64,000 nt of DNA from Aquibium microcysteis (GCF_014495845.1 NZ_CP061080.1:919001-983000); one strand, 5' to 3'; counted from the first letter of the stretch, positions 1 to 8,838 are shown. Notes: a model not told the origin generated them from the sequence alone. Program-made: numbers and translations.

Positions 1-1
1 C

Positions 2-871
2 GTGCGGACCGTCGGGCTGATCCACGAGTTCGGCTTTCCGACGATGCACACGCCTGGTCTCGCCGCCTGCCTCTCCGGATGGAGCGACGTGATCTTTCCG
101 GCCGAGATCGTGCGGCGATCGATGGCGGACTGTTTTCCCGACGTGGCCCTCCGCAGGACGCAGGTCCTCCCGCAGGGGAAGTGCGTGGTTCCGGGCAATC
201 CCGCCGCGAGGTTGGTCGATACCGCGCCGGTCTCGCTTCGCAAGTCCTACGACTACCTCGTCGTCGGAGCAGGAACGGTCGACTACCGCAAGGGGGTCGA
301 CCTGTTTCTCGCCGCCGCATCGGCCGTCGCCGCGGCGGCGCCGGACCTCACGGTCGGCTTTCTCTGGATCGGGCGCCGCCGCGCCGAAGACGGCATCTAC
401 CTGTCCATGATCGAGGAACAGGCGCGCCGGGCCGGGATCGCGGATCGCTTCGACCTGATGGAAGCCACCGAACACCTCGAAGCGGTCTATGGGGCGGCGG
501 ATGCCTTCTTCCTCTCCTCGCGGCTCGATCCCATGCCGAACGTCTGCATCGATGCGGGGTTCGCCGGCCTGCCGGTCATATGCTTCGCCGACGCGAGCGG
601 GACGGCGGAACTGTTTGCCGCCAGCGAGCAATGCAGGGAACTCGTGGTTCCGCATTGCGACGCGCACGCGGCCGGAACGCTGATCGCCGGCCTCGCCCGG
701 GACCGGCAGCGGTCGAGGCGGCTCGGCAACTGCGTGCAGAACCTGTCGAGACGCAGTTTCGACATGGATCGCTACGTGCGGGCGATCGACGCCGCCGGAC
801 TGGCGGCCGGGCAGCCGCAGCCCTTGGCCGAGCCGGCGGCCCAGCCGCAGCCCGAGCCCGAGCCGGCGTGA
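2..871 (+). CDS. Glycosyltransferase family 4, 5'-truncated by window edge
   Basis: C-terminal part of a GT4-type (GT-B fold) glycosyltransferase, which would move a sugar from a nucleotide-sugar donor to a glycan or lipid acceptor in the cytoplasm. The visible 289 residues contain the donor-binding half: the G-A-G-T-V-D-Y-R-K-G-V-D-L-F stretch near residue 90, then a segment like the GT4 E-x7-E region around S-S-R-L-D-P-M-P-N-V with a later acidic residue. The reading frame is open from the first base, so the true start lies upstream; the GTG at base 2 is not the real start. The tail is a Pro/Gln/Glu repeat (PQPLAEPAAQPQPEPEPA), unusual for the family. The stop overlaps the next gene's GTG start (GTGA), so the two are translationally coupled. 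The acceptor is unknown. Confidence 0.75.
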   Translation: MRTVGLIHEFGFPTMHTPGLAACLSGWSDVIFPAEIVRRSMADCFPDVALRRTQVLPQGKCVVPGNPAARLVDTAPVSLRKSYDYLVVGAGTVDYRKGVDLFLAAASAVAAAAPDLTVGFLWIGRRRAEDGIYLSMIEEQARRAGIADRFDLMEATEHLEAVYGAADAFFLSSRLDPMPNVCIDAGFAGLPVICFADASGTAELFAASEQCRELVVPHCDAHAAGTLIAGLARDRQRSRRLGNCVQNLSRRSFDMDRYVRAIDAAGLAAGQPQPLAEPAAQPQPEPEPA

Positions 872-1854
872 AGGTCGCCCTCTTCGGCGCCAGCGGATTC
901 ATCGGTCGCGTCATCGGCGACAGGCTGCGCGCGGAGGCGATCGAGCATGTCGGCCTGTCGCACCGCAACCGCAGCGGCTGCTTCGTGCCGATCGATTTCG
1001 GGCACCCGGACGGCTACGCGCATCTCCTGCGCGGCGTCACGACGGCCGTCCTTCTCGTGGCGCAGTCGCGGCCGGGCCTGCCGGGCGGTCGCACGGAGGC
1101 GGAAATCCGCAACGACGTCCGACCCTATGCGGCATTTGCCGGGATCGCCGCGGCAGCCGGCCTGCGCCACGTCGTCTACCTGTCCTCCGGCGGCACCGTC
1201 TATGGCTCCCAGCCCGATCGCACGCCGATCACCGAGGACCATCCAACGAACCCGATCGACGCCTATGGCGCCCGCAAGCTGATGACGGAGAGTGTCCTGC
1301 GGTCGTCGCTGGGGGCTGCGGGCGTCGGACTGACCGTGCTGCGGCCGTCGAACCCGGTGGGCGCGGCGCAGCGGTTCGAACCGGTGGGTTTCGTGGCCAG
1401 GGCGGTTCACGCCAGCGTCGCGGGGGCGACGATCGACGTCTGGGGCGACGGTTCGACCGTGCGCGACCATTTCGACGTCGCCGATCTCGCCGATGCCGTC
1501 ATCCGCAGCCTCGGCGGCGACACGTCTCACCGTGTCTACAATGTCGGCAGCGGCGTCGGCACCGGCATCGACGAGGTGCTGGCGCTCGTGCACGATCTCG
1601 GCGGCCGGCCGATCCGCCGCCGGTACCTGCCGGCGCGCCCGTTCGACGTCCCGGTCAACGTGCTGTCGAGCGACCGGATCGCGAGAGACCTCGGATGGAC
1701 CGTCCGCAAGGACATGAGACGGATCGTGTCGGACCTTCTGGAGGCGTTCGGGGGCACCGGCCGCAGCCCTGACGCGGCGGGGTATGCCGGTCTCCCACCG
1801 GTGCGGAGCGGACGATCCGCCGAACCGGCGCCCCGTCACCCCTCGCGGGAATAG
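868..1854 (+). CDS. NAD-dependent sugar epimerase/dehydratase
   Basis: Extended short-chain dehydrogenase of about 328 residues that would act on a nucleotide sugar. The start is GTG at 868, overlapping the preceding stop; it immediately precedes the N-terminal Rossmann motif G-A-S-G-F-I-G. Later come the catalytic Ser region (YLSSGGTVYG) and the Y-x3-K pair in DAYGARK, then LRPSNPVG and the DHFDVADLADA segment typical of the GalE/WcaG group. Direct coupling to a glycosyltransferase suggests a role in making an activated sugar for a surface glycan. Its 3' end overlaps the convergent hydratase-lyase gene by 19 bp. The exact substrate cannot be read from the sequence. Confidence 0.85.
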   Translation: MKVALFGASGFIGRVIGDRLRAEAIEHVGLSHRNRSGCFVPIDFGHPDGYAHLLRGVTTAVLLVAQSRPGLPGGRTEAEIRNDVRPYAAFAGIAAAAGLRHVVYLSSGGTVYGSQPDRTPITEDHPTNPIDAYGARKLMTESVLRSSLGAAGVGLTVLRPSNPVGAAQRFEPVGFVARAVHASVAGATIDVWGDGSTVRDHFDVADLADAVIRSLGGDTSHRVYNVGSGVGTGIDEVLALVHDLGGRPIRRRYLPARPFDVPVNVLSSDRIARDLGWTVRKDMRRIVSDLLEAFGGTGRSPDAAGYAGLPPVRSGRSAEPAPRHPSRE

Positions 1855-2684
1855 GTGCCGTGGCCGGGGCGGTAGGTCTTGTCGTCGAGGAACTGCGACA
1901 GGCCCTTGGCGCGGCCGCGCTCGGGGTCGACGAAGGTCGTCTGGTCGGCCTTGGCGGTGAGGTATTCGGCCGATTCCTCCCAGGTCATCTCGCGCACGTA
2001 TTTGTAGGCCATGCGCGCCTGGCGCAGCACCGTCGGGTTCTTGGCGAGAAGCACCCGGCAGAGCGCGACCGTGCGCTCGCGCAGCCGGTCGGCCGGCACC
2101 GCCTCGTTGACCAGGCCGAGCTGCTCGGCGACCTTGCCGCCGAACTGCTCGCCGGTCATCACGTAGTAGAGCGCCTTGCGGTCGTTCATCAGGGTCGAGA
2201 TCGCCTTGGAGACCACGCCGCCGGGGATGACGCCCCAGTTGATCTCCGACAGGCCGAACACCGCGTCCTCGGAAGCGATGGCGAGGTCGCAGCAGATCAG
2301 CGGCGTGAAGGCGCCGCCGAAGCACCAGCCGTTGACCATGGCGATGGTGGGCTTGGAATAGTGCATCAGCGTGCGCCACTGCCAGGCGCGGGTGGAGCGG
2401 TAGGCGCGCATGCGCTCGACGTCGCTGACGCCGTCGGTGGCGCGGAAGAAGTCCTTCAGGTCCATGCCGGCGGAGAACGCCTCGCCGACGCCGGTGAGCA
2501 CGATGACGCCGCAGCGGTCGTCGATCTCCAGCGCGTCGAGGACCCGGTTCATCTCCTCGGCGAGGCCGACGCTCATGGCGTTGCGCTTCTCCGGGCGGTT
2601 GAGCTTCACCCAGGCGATGCCGTCCTCGAACTCGACGAGCACGTCCTTGCCCCAGGGTTCGGGGCGGCTTTGATCGTGTGTCAT
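1836..2684 (-). CDS. ferB: p-Hydroxycinnamoyl-CoA hydratase-lyase, paralog 1 (FerB/Ech type)
   Basis: Crotonase-superfamily enzyme of 282 residues. The family hydrates feruloyl- or p-coumaroyl-CoA and cleaves it to vanillin or 4-hydroxybenzaldehyde plus acetyl-CoA. From memory it aligns over its full length with Pseudomonas HCHL: NRPEKRNAM (29-37), SAGMDLKDFF (71-80), MVNGWCFGG (116-124) and GLSEINWG, whose Glu147 corresponds to the catalytic Glu143. Pocket positions differ from that reference: Tyr75 is Phe (F79), Ser123 is Thr (T127), and the Tyr239 position in the YL-x-AK-x-DQ motif is Thr. It is the last gene of the operon, 10 bp after the aldehyde dehydrogenase. A second copy heads the same operon. 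Family membership is secure; preferred substrate is not. Confidence 0.87.
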   Translation of the reverse strand: MTHDQSRPEPWGKDVLVEFEDGIAWVKLNRPEKRNAMSVGLAEEMNRVLDALEIDDRCGVIVLTGVGEAFSAGMDLKDFFRATDGVSDVERMRAYRSTRAWQWRTLMHYSKPTIAMVNGWCFGGAFTPLICCDLAIASEDAVFGLSEINWGVIPGGVVSKAISTLMNDRKALYYVMTGEQFGGKVAEQLGLVNEAVPADRLRERTVALCRVLLAKNPTVLRQARMAYKYVREMTWEESAEYLTAKADQTTFVDPERGRAKGLSQFLDDKTYRPGHGTYSREG

Positions 2685-2694
2685 GCTGGCGGTC

Positions 2695-4140
2695 TCACGT
2701 CTGGCTGACGAACTTGGTGGTGAGGTAGGCGTCCATGCCTTCGGTGCCGCCTTCGCTGCCGTAGCCGCTCTGCTTGATGCCGCCGAAGGGGGTCTCGGGC
2801 ATGTTGATGAAGTTGTTGTTCAGGCCGACCATGCCGGCCTCCAGCGCGTCCGCCACCATTGCGGCGGTCCTGGACGACGTCGTGAAGGCGTAGGAGGCGA
2901 GGCCGAAGGGGAGGCGGTTGGCCTGGCCGATCGCCTCGTCGAAGGACGAGAAGCGCGACGTGATCGCCATCGGGCCGAAAGGCTCCTCGTTCATCGCCTG
3001 CGCTTCCACCGGCACGTCGGCGAGCACTGTCGGCTGGAAGAAGGAACCGCGGTTGGCGCCGCGCTCGCCCCCGGCCGCGAGCCTGGCGCCGCGGCCGACG
3101 GCATCCGCGACGAGCCGCTCCATGGCCGCGACGCGGCGGGTGTTGGCGAGCGGCCCCATGCCGGTGGCGGGGTCGAGCCCGTCGCCGACCCGGATCGCCG
3201 TCGCCGCGCTCGCGAAACTCTCCACGAAACGGTCGTGCAGGCTCTCGTGCACGTAGAAGCGGGTCGGCGAGACGCAGACCTGGCCGGCATTGCGGTACTT
3301 CGCGGCGACCATCGAGCGCACCGCGTGGTCGAGATCGGCATCCTCGAAGACGAGCACCGGGGCGTGGCCGCCGAGTTCCATCGTCGCGCGCTTCACGCCG
3401 GCCTCGGCCGCGAGCCTGGCCAGCTGCATGCCCACGCCGGTCGAGCCCGTGAAGGTGATCTTGCGGATCGCCGGATGGGCGATCAGCTGCTGCGACACCT
3501 GCGCCGGCACGCCGTAGACGACGTTGAGCACGCCCTTCGGCAGGCCGGCATCGTCGAGCGCCCGGGCGATCTCGAGCACGGAGGCCGGGGTCTCCTCCGA
3601 CGGCTTGATCACCATGGTGCAGCCGACCGCGAGTGCGGCGGAAATCTTGCGGGCGGGGATGATGACGGGGATGTTCCACGGCGTGAAGGCGGCGACGGGG
3701 CCGACCGGCTCCTTCGTCACCATCCAGCGCGCGCCCGGCACGCGCGAGGGTACGATGCGGCCATAGGTGCGGCGACCCTCGTCGGCCGTCCAGTCGAAGA
3801 TGTCGGCCGCGGCCATCACCTCCTGCCGGGCCTCCAGGATCGGCTTGCCCTGTTCCAGCACCATGCGCACCGCGATGGTCTCGACGCGCTCGCGCATCAG
3901 GTCCGCGGCCTTGCGCAGGATCTTCGCGCGATCGTAGGCGGGCAGCGCCTTCCACGGCCGGAACGCGCGCTCCGCGGCCTGCGCGGCCGCCTCGATGTCA
4001 TCGCGGCCGGCATGCGGCACGGCGCCGATGGCCTCGCCGGTCGCCGGGTTGATCACGTCCTCGGTGACGCGGTCGCCGGCATCGAGCCAGCGGCCGTCGA
4101 CGAAGAGCTGGAGCGCCCCGTAGCGCGCGTCTGCGGTCAT
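2695..4140 (-). CDS. NAD(P)-dependent aldehyde dehydrogenase, probable vanillin dehydrogenase
   Basis: Aldehyde dehydrogenase of 481 residues, full length for the family, oxidising an aldehyde to its acid with NAD(P)+. Key residues are visible: oxyanion Asn156 (PWNIP), Lys179 (IKPSEE), general base Glu255 (ELGGHAP) and nucleophile Cys289 (GQVCVSPTRF). The closest-looking subgroup is the succinate-semialdehyde/vanillin dehydrogenase type. It lies between the ADP-forming CoA ligase (31 bp upstream) and hydratase-lyase paralog 1 (10 bp downstream), so the aldehyde released by those enzymes is its likely substrate. A similar dehydrogenase at 24561-26027 heads another operon. Vanillin as the substrate is inferred from context. 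Confidence 0.87.
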   Translation of the reverse strand: MTADARYGALQLFVDGRWLDAGDRVTEDVINPATGEAIGAVPHAGRDDIEAAAQAAERAFRPWKALPAYDRAKILRKAADLMRERVETIAVRMVLEQGKPILEARQEVMAAADIFDWTADEGRRTYGRIVPSRVPGARWMVTKEPVGPVAAFTPWNIPVIIPARKISAALAVGCTMVIKPSEETPASVLEIARALDDAGLPKGVLNVVYGVPAQVSQQLIAHPAIRKITFTGSTGVGMQLARLAAEAGVKRATMELGGHAPVLVFEDADLDHAVRSMVAAKYRNAGQVCVSPTRFYVHESLHDRFVESFASAATAIRVGDGLDPATGMGPLANTRRVAAMERLVADAVGRGARLAAGGERGANRGSFFQPTVLADVPVEAQAMNEEPFGPMAITSRFSSFDEAIGQANRLPFGLASYAFTTSSRTAAMVADALEAGMVGLNNNFINMPETPFGGIKQSGYGSEGGTEGMDAYLTTKFVSQT

Positions 4141-4171
4141 GGTCCCCTCCCGGTGCGGCCGGATCGCCGCG

Positions 4172-6298
4172 TCAGTCCTTCACAAAGAGCGCGTCCAGCG
4201 CCACCGCGCCCGCCGCGCCCACCATCAGCGGATTGACGTCGACCTCGCGGATCGACGGGTCCGAAAGCATCAGCCGGCCGAGCGCGACCACGACGTCGGC
4301 GATGGCGCCGACGTCGCGCCGCGGCTGCCCGCGGAACGGGCCGAGCAGGGTCGCCGCCTTCAGCCGGCCGAGCTCGGCGATCACGCGCTCGCGGGTGGTC
4401 GAGGCCGGCAGCAGGCGCGCGTCCTTCAGCGCCTCGATCCAGACGCCGCCGAGACCGACCAGCACGACCGGTCCCCATTGCGGGTCGCGGCGCGCGCCGA
4501 CGACCATTTCGAGGCCGGGCCTCGCCATCTCCTCCACCAGCACGCCGTCCAGTGCCAGCCCCGGCCGGGCGGCGGCGACACTCGTCTGCATCCGGTCCCA
4601 GGCGGCACGCAGCGCGGCCTCGTCGGCGATGCCGACGACGACCCCGCCGACGTCGCTCTTGTGGGCGAGGGCGGCGGCCTGCGCCTTGATCACGACGGGA
4701 TAGCCGATGCGGCCTGCCGCTGCGGCGGCGTCTTCGACGGTCGTGGCCATCTCGCCGCGCGGGACGGCGATGCCGAGATCGGCCAGCACGCGCTTGCCCC
4801 GGTATTCGGCGACGACGCCGCTGCCCGGCACGCGCACGGCGACGGCCGGAGCCGGCCGCGTCTCGTCGGTCGCGGCGAGCGCCTCGGCATAGGCGGCGAC
4901 CACCGCCATGGCGCGCAGCGCCCGTTCCGGCGAGCGGAAGAACGGGATGCCGCTCGCCCGCACGTCGGCCATGAAGCGGTCGTCGAGCGGATAGTCGTCG
5001 CCGATGATGTTCAGGATCACCGGCTTGGTGGACTGCGCGTAGACGGGCAGGATGGCGTCGGACTTGGCGATCTGCATCTTCGGCGAGCCGCCGGCATAGG
5101 AGAGCAGGGCCATGCCGACGTCGTGCTGCTTCAGCAGCACCGCCGCCGACGTTCCGTAGATCGCGGGATTGGCGAAGCCGACGGTTCCGATGTCGAACGG
5201 ATTGTCGACATGCACGTAGGGCGGCACCAGCGCCTGCATCTCCGCCTCGATCTCGGGCGTCAGCGTCGCGAGTTCGAGGCCGATGCGTTCGCAGAAGTCG
5301 AAGCAGAGGCCGCGGATGGCGCCGGAATTGGTGACCACGCCGGCCTTGCCGGGCGGCGGGGCGGGGAAGCGCGACAGGATCGCCAGCACGTCGAAGAGCT
5401 CGTCCGTCGTCTCGACCAGAGCGATCGCCTCGTCGCGGAGGATGGTCTGCATCACCGCGTGGTCGCCGGCGAGCGCGCCGGTGTGCGACTGCGCCGCCGC
5501 GCGGCCCTTGGCGCTGGAACCGGGATGCAGGAGGACCAGCGGAATGCCGGCCGCGCGCGCACGGCGGGCGGCCGCGACGAACAGCGGCGGATTGCGGATC
5601 TGCTCGACATAGACGCCGATGGCGGCGTTCTGCGGGTCGCGCACCAGCACGTCGATGAAGTGCTCGGCGCCGAGCACGGCTTCGTTGCCGGTGGCGACGA
5701 CGAGCGACGTCTCTATGCCGCGCGCATGCATGGCGAAGCGGATGTTGGCCGCGGTGGCGCCGCTCTGGGCGACGACGGCGACGCGCCGCCGGCCGGCTGC
5801 CGGAGCACGGACCTCGACGGGCTCGAAGGTCAGCGGGATGCCGTCGGGATAGTTGGTGTAGCCCATGCAATTGGGACCGAGCAGGGCGATGTTCGCCTCG
5901 CCGCAGAACCGGGCGAGTTCGTCCTGAAGCAGTCGTCCCTCCTCGCCGGCCTCGGCGAAGCCCGAGGCGAAGACCACCACCGCGCCGATGCCGCGCTCGG
6001 CGCAGGCGCGCACGGATTCGAGGATCGCGGCCTGCGGCACGATCAGCACCGCCACGTCGATGCCGGCGGGCAGGTCGCCGATCGTCTTGACGCAGGGCCG
6101 GCCGCGGATCTCGTCCTTCGAACGGCTGACGAGGTGGATGGCGCCGGAGTACCCGAACGCCTCCAGGTTGCCGAGCACGCCGCCGCCGATCGAGGTCGGC
6201 TCCGGCTGGGCGCCGACGATGGCGATGGAGCGCGGCCGGAGCAGCCGGTCGATGTCCGGTCCGGCGACCGCGAGCGGCGACGGGACGGCGTCAGCCAC
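4172..6298 (-). CDS. ferA: ADP-forming acyl-CoA synthetase, probable feruloyl-CoA synthetase (FerA type)
   Basis: Nucleoside-diphosphate-forming acyl-CoA synthetase of 708 residues. It would convert ferulate or p-coumarate, CoA and ATP into the CoA thioester. Domain order is CoA-binding Rossmann (about 15-150, with RSIAIVGA and GPNCMGY), succinyl-CoA-ligase-like domains (about 165-460, including QSHTGALAGD with phospho-acceptor His272), and a C-terminal ATP-grasp domain (about 480-705, ending EVDVNPLMV). The FerA enzyme of Sphingobium SYK-6 belongs to this superfamily rather than to AMP-forming ligases. The gene overlaps the end of hydratase-lyase paralog 2 by 8 bp, and this pairing identifies the role. 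Without that context it could be a ligase for other carboxylic acids. Confidence 0.83.
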   Translation of the reverse strand: MADAVPSPLAVAGPDIDRLLRPRSIAIVGAQPEPTSIGGGVLGNLEAFGYSGAIHLVSRSKDEIRGRPCVKTIGDLPAGIDVAVLIVPQAAILESVRACAERGIGAVVVFASGFAEAGEEGRLLQDELARFCGEANIALLGPNCMGYTNYPDGIPLTFEPVEVRAPAAGRRRVAVVAQSGATAANIRFAMHARGIETSLVVATGNEAVLGAEHFIDVLVRDPQNAAIGVYVEQIRNPPLFVAAARRARAAGIPLVLLHPGSSAKGRAAAQSHTGALAGDHAVMQTILRDEAIALVETTDELFDVLAILSRFPAPPPGKAGVVTNSGAIRGLCFDFCERIGLELATLTPEIEAEMQALVPPYVHVDNPFDIGTVGFANPAIYGTSAAVLLKQHDVGMALLSYAGGSPKMQIAKSDAILPVYAQSTKPVILNIIGDDYPLDDRFMADVRASGIPFFRSPERALRAMAVVAAYAEALAATDETRPAPAVAVRVPGSGVVAEYRGKRVLADLGIAVPRGEMATTVEDAAAAAGRIGYPVVIKAQAAALAHKSDVGGVVVGIADEAALRAAWDRMQTSVAAARPGLALDGVLVEEMARPGLEMVVGARRDPQWGPVVLVGLGGVWIEALKDARLLPASTTRERVIAELGRLKAATLLGPFRGQPRRDVGAIADVVVALGRLMLSDPSIREVDVNPLMVGAAGAVALDALFVKD

Positions 6299-7154
6299 GG
6301 TCGTAGGTCTCCAGTCCGGGCTTGAACGACTTGTCGTCGAGGAACTGCTTCATGCCGGTGTTGCGGCCGTTCTCGGGGTCGCGGAACTCGGTCTGGTCGG
6401 ACTTGGCCATCAGGTAGTCGGCGGCCTGGTCCCAGGTGAGATCCTTGACGTAGCGGGCGGCGGTCTTTGCCTGGCGCAGGACGTAGGGGTTCTTGCCCAT
6501 CAGCGTCTTCGCCAGGTCGCGGGTGCGGTCCTTCAGCTCGGCGGCGGGAACCGCCTTGTTGACGAGCTTCATGGCCGCCGCCTCGCGGCCGGTGAAGGTC
6601 TCGCCGGTCATGATGTAGTACATGGCGTCGCGGAAGCTCATCACCTCCACCACCGCCTTGGTGACGATGCCGGCCGGGATGATGCCCCAGTTGATCTCCG
6701 ACAGGCCGAAGACGGCGTCCTCCGAGGCGATGGCGAGGTCGGAGCCGATCAGGAACTGGAAGGCGCCGCCGAAGCACCAGCCGTTGACCATCGAGATGGT
6801 CGGCTTCGGATACTGCATCATCCGCCGCCACTGCCATCCTGCGTTGGCGCGGAACAGGCGTTCGCGTTGGATCGGCGGCACCTTGTCGGTGGCGCGGAAG
6901 TATTCCTTCAGGTCCATCCCGGCGGAAAAGGACTCGCCCGCCCCGGTCACGACCATCACCTTGCACCGATCGTCCGTTTCGAGCGCATCCATGATCGCAT
7001 TCATCTCCCAGACGATCCCGGGATTGATGGCGTTGCGCCGCGCGGGGCGGTTCAGCGTCACCCAGGCGATCCCGTCCTCGAACTCGACGGTGACGTTCTC
7101 GCCCCACGACCCGTTCTGGGCGGAGGCACCGGGCGCGGTGTCGGCAGGCTGCAT
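6291..7154 (-). CDS. ferB: p-Hydroxycinnamoyl-CoA hydratase-lyase, paralog 2
   Basis: Second HCHL/FerB-type crotonase in the operon, first in transcription order. I chose ATG at 7154 because CGGAG lies 7 bases upstream; this gives 287 residues. An upstream in-frame codon at 7208 would run through the operator. Conserved landmarks are NRPARRNAI, SAGMDLKEYF, MVNGWCFGG and GLSEINWG with the catalytic Glu. Unlike paralog 1 it keeps the Tyr75 equivalent (KEYF), but the Ser123 position is Gln (GGAFQFL) and the Tyr239 position is Met (DYLMAKSDQ). The two copies therefore differ from each other and from the Pseudomonas enzyme at the substrate pocket. It lies 30 bp downstream of operator A. Confidence 0.87.
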   Translation of the reverse strand: MQPADTAPGASAQNGSWGENVTVEFEDGIAWVTLNRPARRNAINPGIVWEMNAIMDALETDDRCKVMVVTGAGESFSAGMDLKEYFRATDKVPPIQRERLFRANAGWQWRRMMQYPKPTISMVNGWCFGGAFQFLIGSDLAIASEDAVFGLSEINWGIIPAGIVTKAVVEVMSFRDAMYYIMTGETFTGREAAAMKLVNKAVPAAELKDRTRDLAKTLMGKNPYVLRQAKTAARYVKDLTWDQAADYLMAKSDQTEFRDPENGRNTGMKQFLDDKSFKPGLETYDRG

Positions 7155-7179
7155 GAGGATACTCCGTGAATGTCGTGGC

Positions 7180-7215
7180 TCAATATCAGGCAGCCATATA
7201 TCCGTCAACCTGATA
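7180..7215 (-). promoter_or_regulatory. Promoter with operator A (TATCAGG-N3-CCTGATA family) for the ferulate operon
   Basis: Read on the minus strand, a -35-like TTGACG (7208-7203) is followed after 2 bases by a 17-bp inverted repeat TATATGG-CTG-CCTGATA (7200-7184). A weak -10 TATTGA (7185-7180) overlaps the repeat's end at the usual 17-bp spacing. A further half-site TATCAGG (7215-7209) abuts the -35 box. The arrangement would let a bound repressor block RNA polymerase. Related sites lie at 13550-13566, 26064-26080, 36545-36561 and 42371-42387. The regulator is not identified. Confidence 0.6.
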
Positions 7216-7220
7216 CGGCC

Positions 7221-7946
7221 TCAACCTCGCCCGAGGAACGGCATCGAGACCGGCAGGATGGTGGACTCGAACAGGTTCACGTCGTCCGGCAGTGTCGCCA
7301 TGATCAGCGCCACGCGGGCGACGTCGGCCGGGTTCATCGAGCCCGGCCGCGGCCGGTCCGTGATCCCGGGAACCAGCATGCTGGTGGTCGAGCCCGGATG
7401 CAGCATCGACACCGCGATGCCGTGCTCGCGCCCGTCGAGCGCCAGCGAGCGGGTCAGGCCCTCGAGCGCGAACTTGCTCGCGGTGTAGGCCGCGGTGTGC
7501 TGTCGCGGCACCTTTGCGGAGATGCTGCCGACATTGATGATGCGGCCGCGGCCGCGCGGGATCATCATGCGCAGCGCCGCCCGGCTGCACAGGAAGACCG
7601 AGGTCAGGTTGATCCGCATCACCTCCTCCCAGCGCGCCAGCGCCAGGTCGACGGTCGGCGTGTGGTCGGCGATGCCGGCATTGTTGACCACCACGTCCGG
7701 ATCGCCGAAAGCCTCGCGGCAGCGCGCGAAGAGCGCCTCGACCTGCGCTTCGTCGGTGACGTCGCAGGGGACGGCGAGCGCCGTGCCGCCGGCGCCGGCG
7801 ATTTCCGCGGCGAGGTCGTCGAGCTTGCCGGCAGTGCGGGCGGCGAGCACGCATCGGGCGCCGGCGGCCGCATAGGTCTTGGCGATCTCCCAGCCGATGC
7901 CGGAACTCGCGCCGGTGACGATGGCGGTCTTTCCGTGAAGATGCAT
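7221..7946 (-). CDS. Classical short-chain dehydrogenase/reductase
   Basis: Classical SDR of 241 residues, an NAD(P)(H)-dependent oxidoreductase. The cofactor motif TGASSGIG is at 11-18, NNAG at 88-91, and the catalytic triad is Ser141, Tyr154 and Lys158 (YTASK). Length and order are standard. The AAR after the second beta strand, rather than an acidic residue, mildly favours NADP. It lies 20 bp after the LuxR-type regulator and probably shares its transcript. Its stop is only 66 bp before the ferulate operon start, with operator A between them. A role in reducing or oxidising an aromatic side-chain carbonyl would fit the context but is a guess. Confidence 0.82.
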   Translation of the reverse strand: MHLHGKTAIVTGASSGIGWEIAKTYAAAGARCVLAARTAGKLDDLAAEIAGAGGTALAVPCDVTDEAQVEALFARCREAFGDPDVVVNNAGIADHTPTVDLALARWEEVMRINLTSVFLCSRAALRMMIPRGRGRIINVGSISAKVPRQHTAAYTASKFALEGLTRSLALDGREHGIAVSMLHPGSTTSMLVPGITDRPRPGSMNPADVARVALIMATLPDDVNLFESTILPVSMPFLGRG

Positions 7947-7966
7947 GTCGGTTTCCTTCGTCGTGG

Positions 7967-8746
7967 TCAGTGCGTTCGGTCGAGCGCGTGCAGGAAGTCG
8001 GCGAGGCCGCGGCGGTCGCGCACGCCGAGCTTGCGGTAGGCGCGGCGGCGGTAGGTGATGACGCTGCTGAGCGCGATGCCGGTCGCGGCCGAGATCTCGC
8101 GCTGGGTCCGCCCGAGATGGAGTGCGGCGGCGACCGCGGCCTCGCGCTCCGACAGCGCATGGCCGCCGTCGAGCAGGCGGCGGACGAGCTCGGGCAGGGG
8201 TTCAGGCACCGGTTCCGACGGGCGGCGCGGCATGTCGACGTGGCGGGCGAGCATGGCCATCGCGAGATCGGCGAGCCGGCCGAGCGCCTCGATCTCCGCC
8301 GGGCTCGAATGCCCGCTCTCGCGCGTCCGGTAGGCGCTCGCAAACAACGGTGCCGGACCGCCGGCATAGAGCGTCAGACGCTCCACGATGCCGCCGCGCT
8401 CGTAGCAGGCGCGACGGTAGTCGGGGTCGGTGATGCCGTTCCAGGCCTGGCGGACGATCTGCACCGGACCGGCGGCCTGCGCCAGCGCGCGCTGCATGGC
8501 GCGGTCGCGCTGCCAGTAGCTGCGCGCATAGGCGAGCGAGGCGCTCTGCGCGAAATCGGGAATGTCGCGGTGGGTCCCGGCGGCGAACAGGCAGCGCGGC
8601 GTGCCGTCGGCGTCGATCGCGAAGGCCGAACAGAGATCGGTGCCGGCCGCCGCGCGCAGCACGTCCAGGAAGCGGTCGGGGAAGGCGTCGGAGCCGATGG
8701 CCGCGACGGCGGCGGCCAGTGCCGCGGCGAGCGACCGTTCGATCAT
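7967..8746 (-). CDS. LuxR-family transcriptional regulator
   Basis: Protein of 259 residues with a C-terminal LuxR/GerE helix-turn-helix at about 194-240 (LSEREAAVAAAL, then ISAATGIALSSVITYRRR and YRKLGV). The N-terminal 180 residues look like an alpha/beta sensory domain without an obvious receiver Asp or autoinducer-binding signature. They carry several Trp and Tyr residues (SYWQRDRAMQRAL, QAWNGITDPDYR), as in small-molecule-sensing LuxR proteins. It is transcribed away from the VOC gene, with about 90 bp between starts, and with the SDR downstream. It may control either or both neighbours. The ligand is unknown. Confidence 0.75.
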   Translation of the reverse strand: MIERSLAAALAAAVAAIGSDAFPDRFLDVLRAAAGTDLCSAFAIDADGTPRCLFAAGTHRDIPDFAQSASLAYARSYWQRDRAMQRALAQAAGPVQIVRQAWNGITDPDYRRACYERGGIVERLTLYAGGPAPLFASAYRTRESGHSSPAEIEALGRLADLAMAMLARHVDMPRRPSEPVPEPLPELVRRLLDGGHALSEREAAVAAALHLGRTQREISAATGIALSSVITYRRRAYRKLGVRDRRGLADFLHALDRTH

Positions 8747-8838
8747 CGACGTCCTCCCGCCGGGGGGACAGACTGCGCTGCTGCGGCCGCTAGCTTCGGC
8801 TTCGGTCGCACCGGCGACGACAGCACGGAGGAAACGCC

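Noticed and set aside
4172..6298. Succinyl-CoA synthetase or acetyltransferase (Pat type)
   Set aside because: The chain is a single 708-residue CoA-binding, ligase and ATP-grasp protein without a GNAT domain, and lies between two hydroxycinnamoyl-CoA lyases. The feruloyl-CoA synthetase type fits better.
6291..7208. Upstream start at 7208 for hydratase-lyase paralog 2
   Set aside because: It would place the start within operator A and the -35 box and add 18 residues with no family similarity. ATG 7154 has a good ribosome site.
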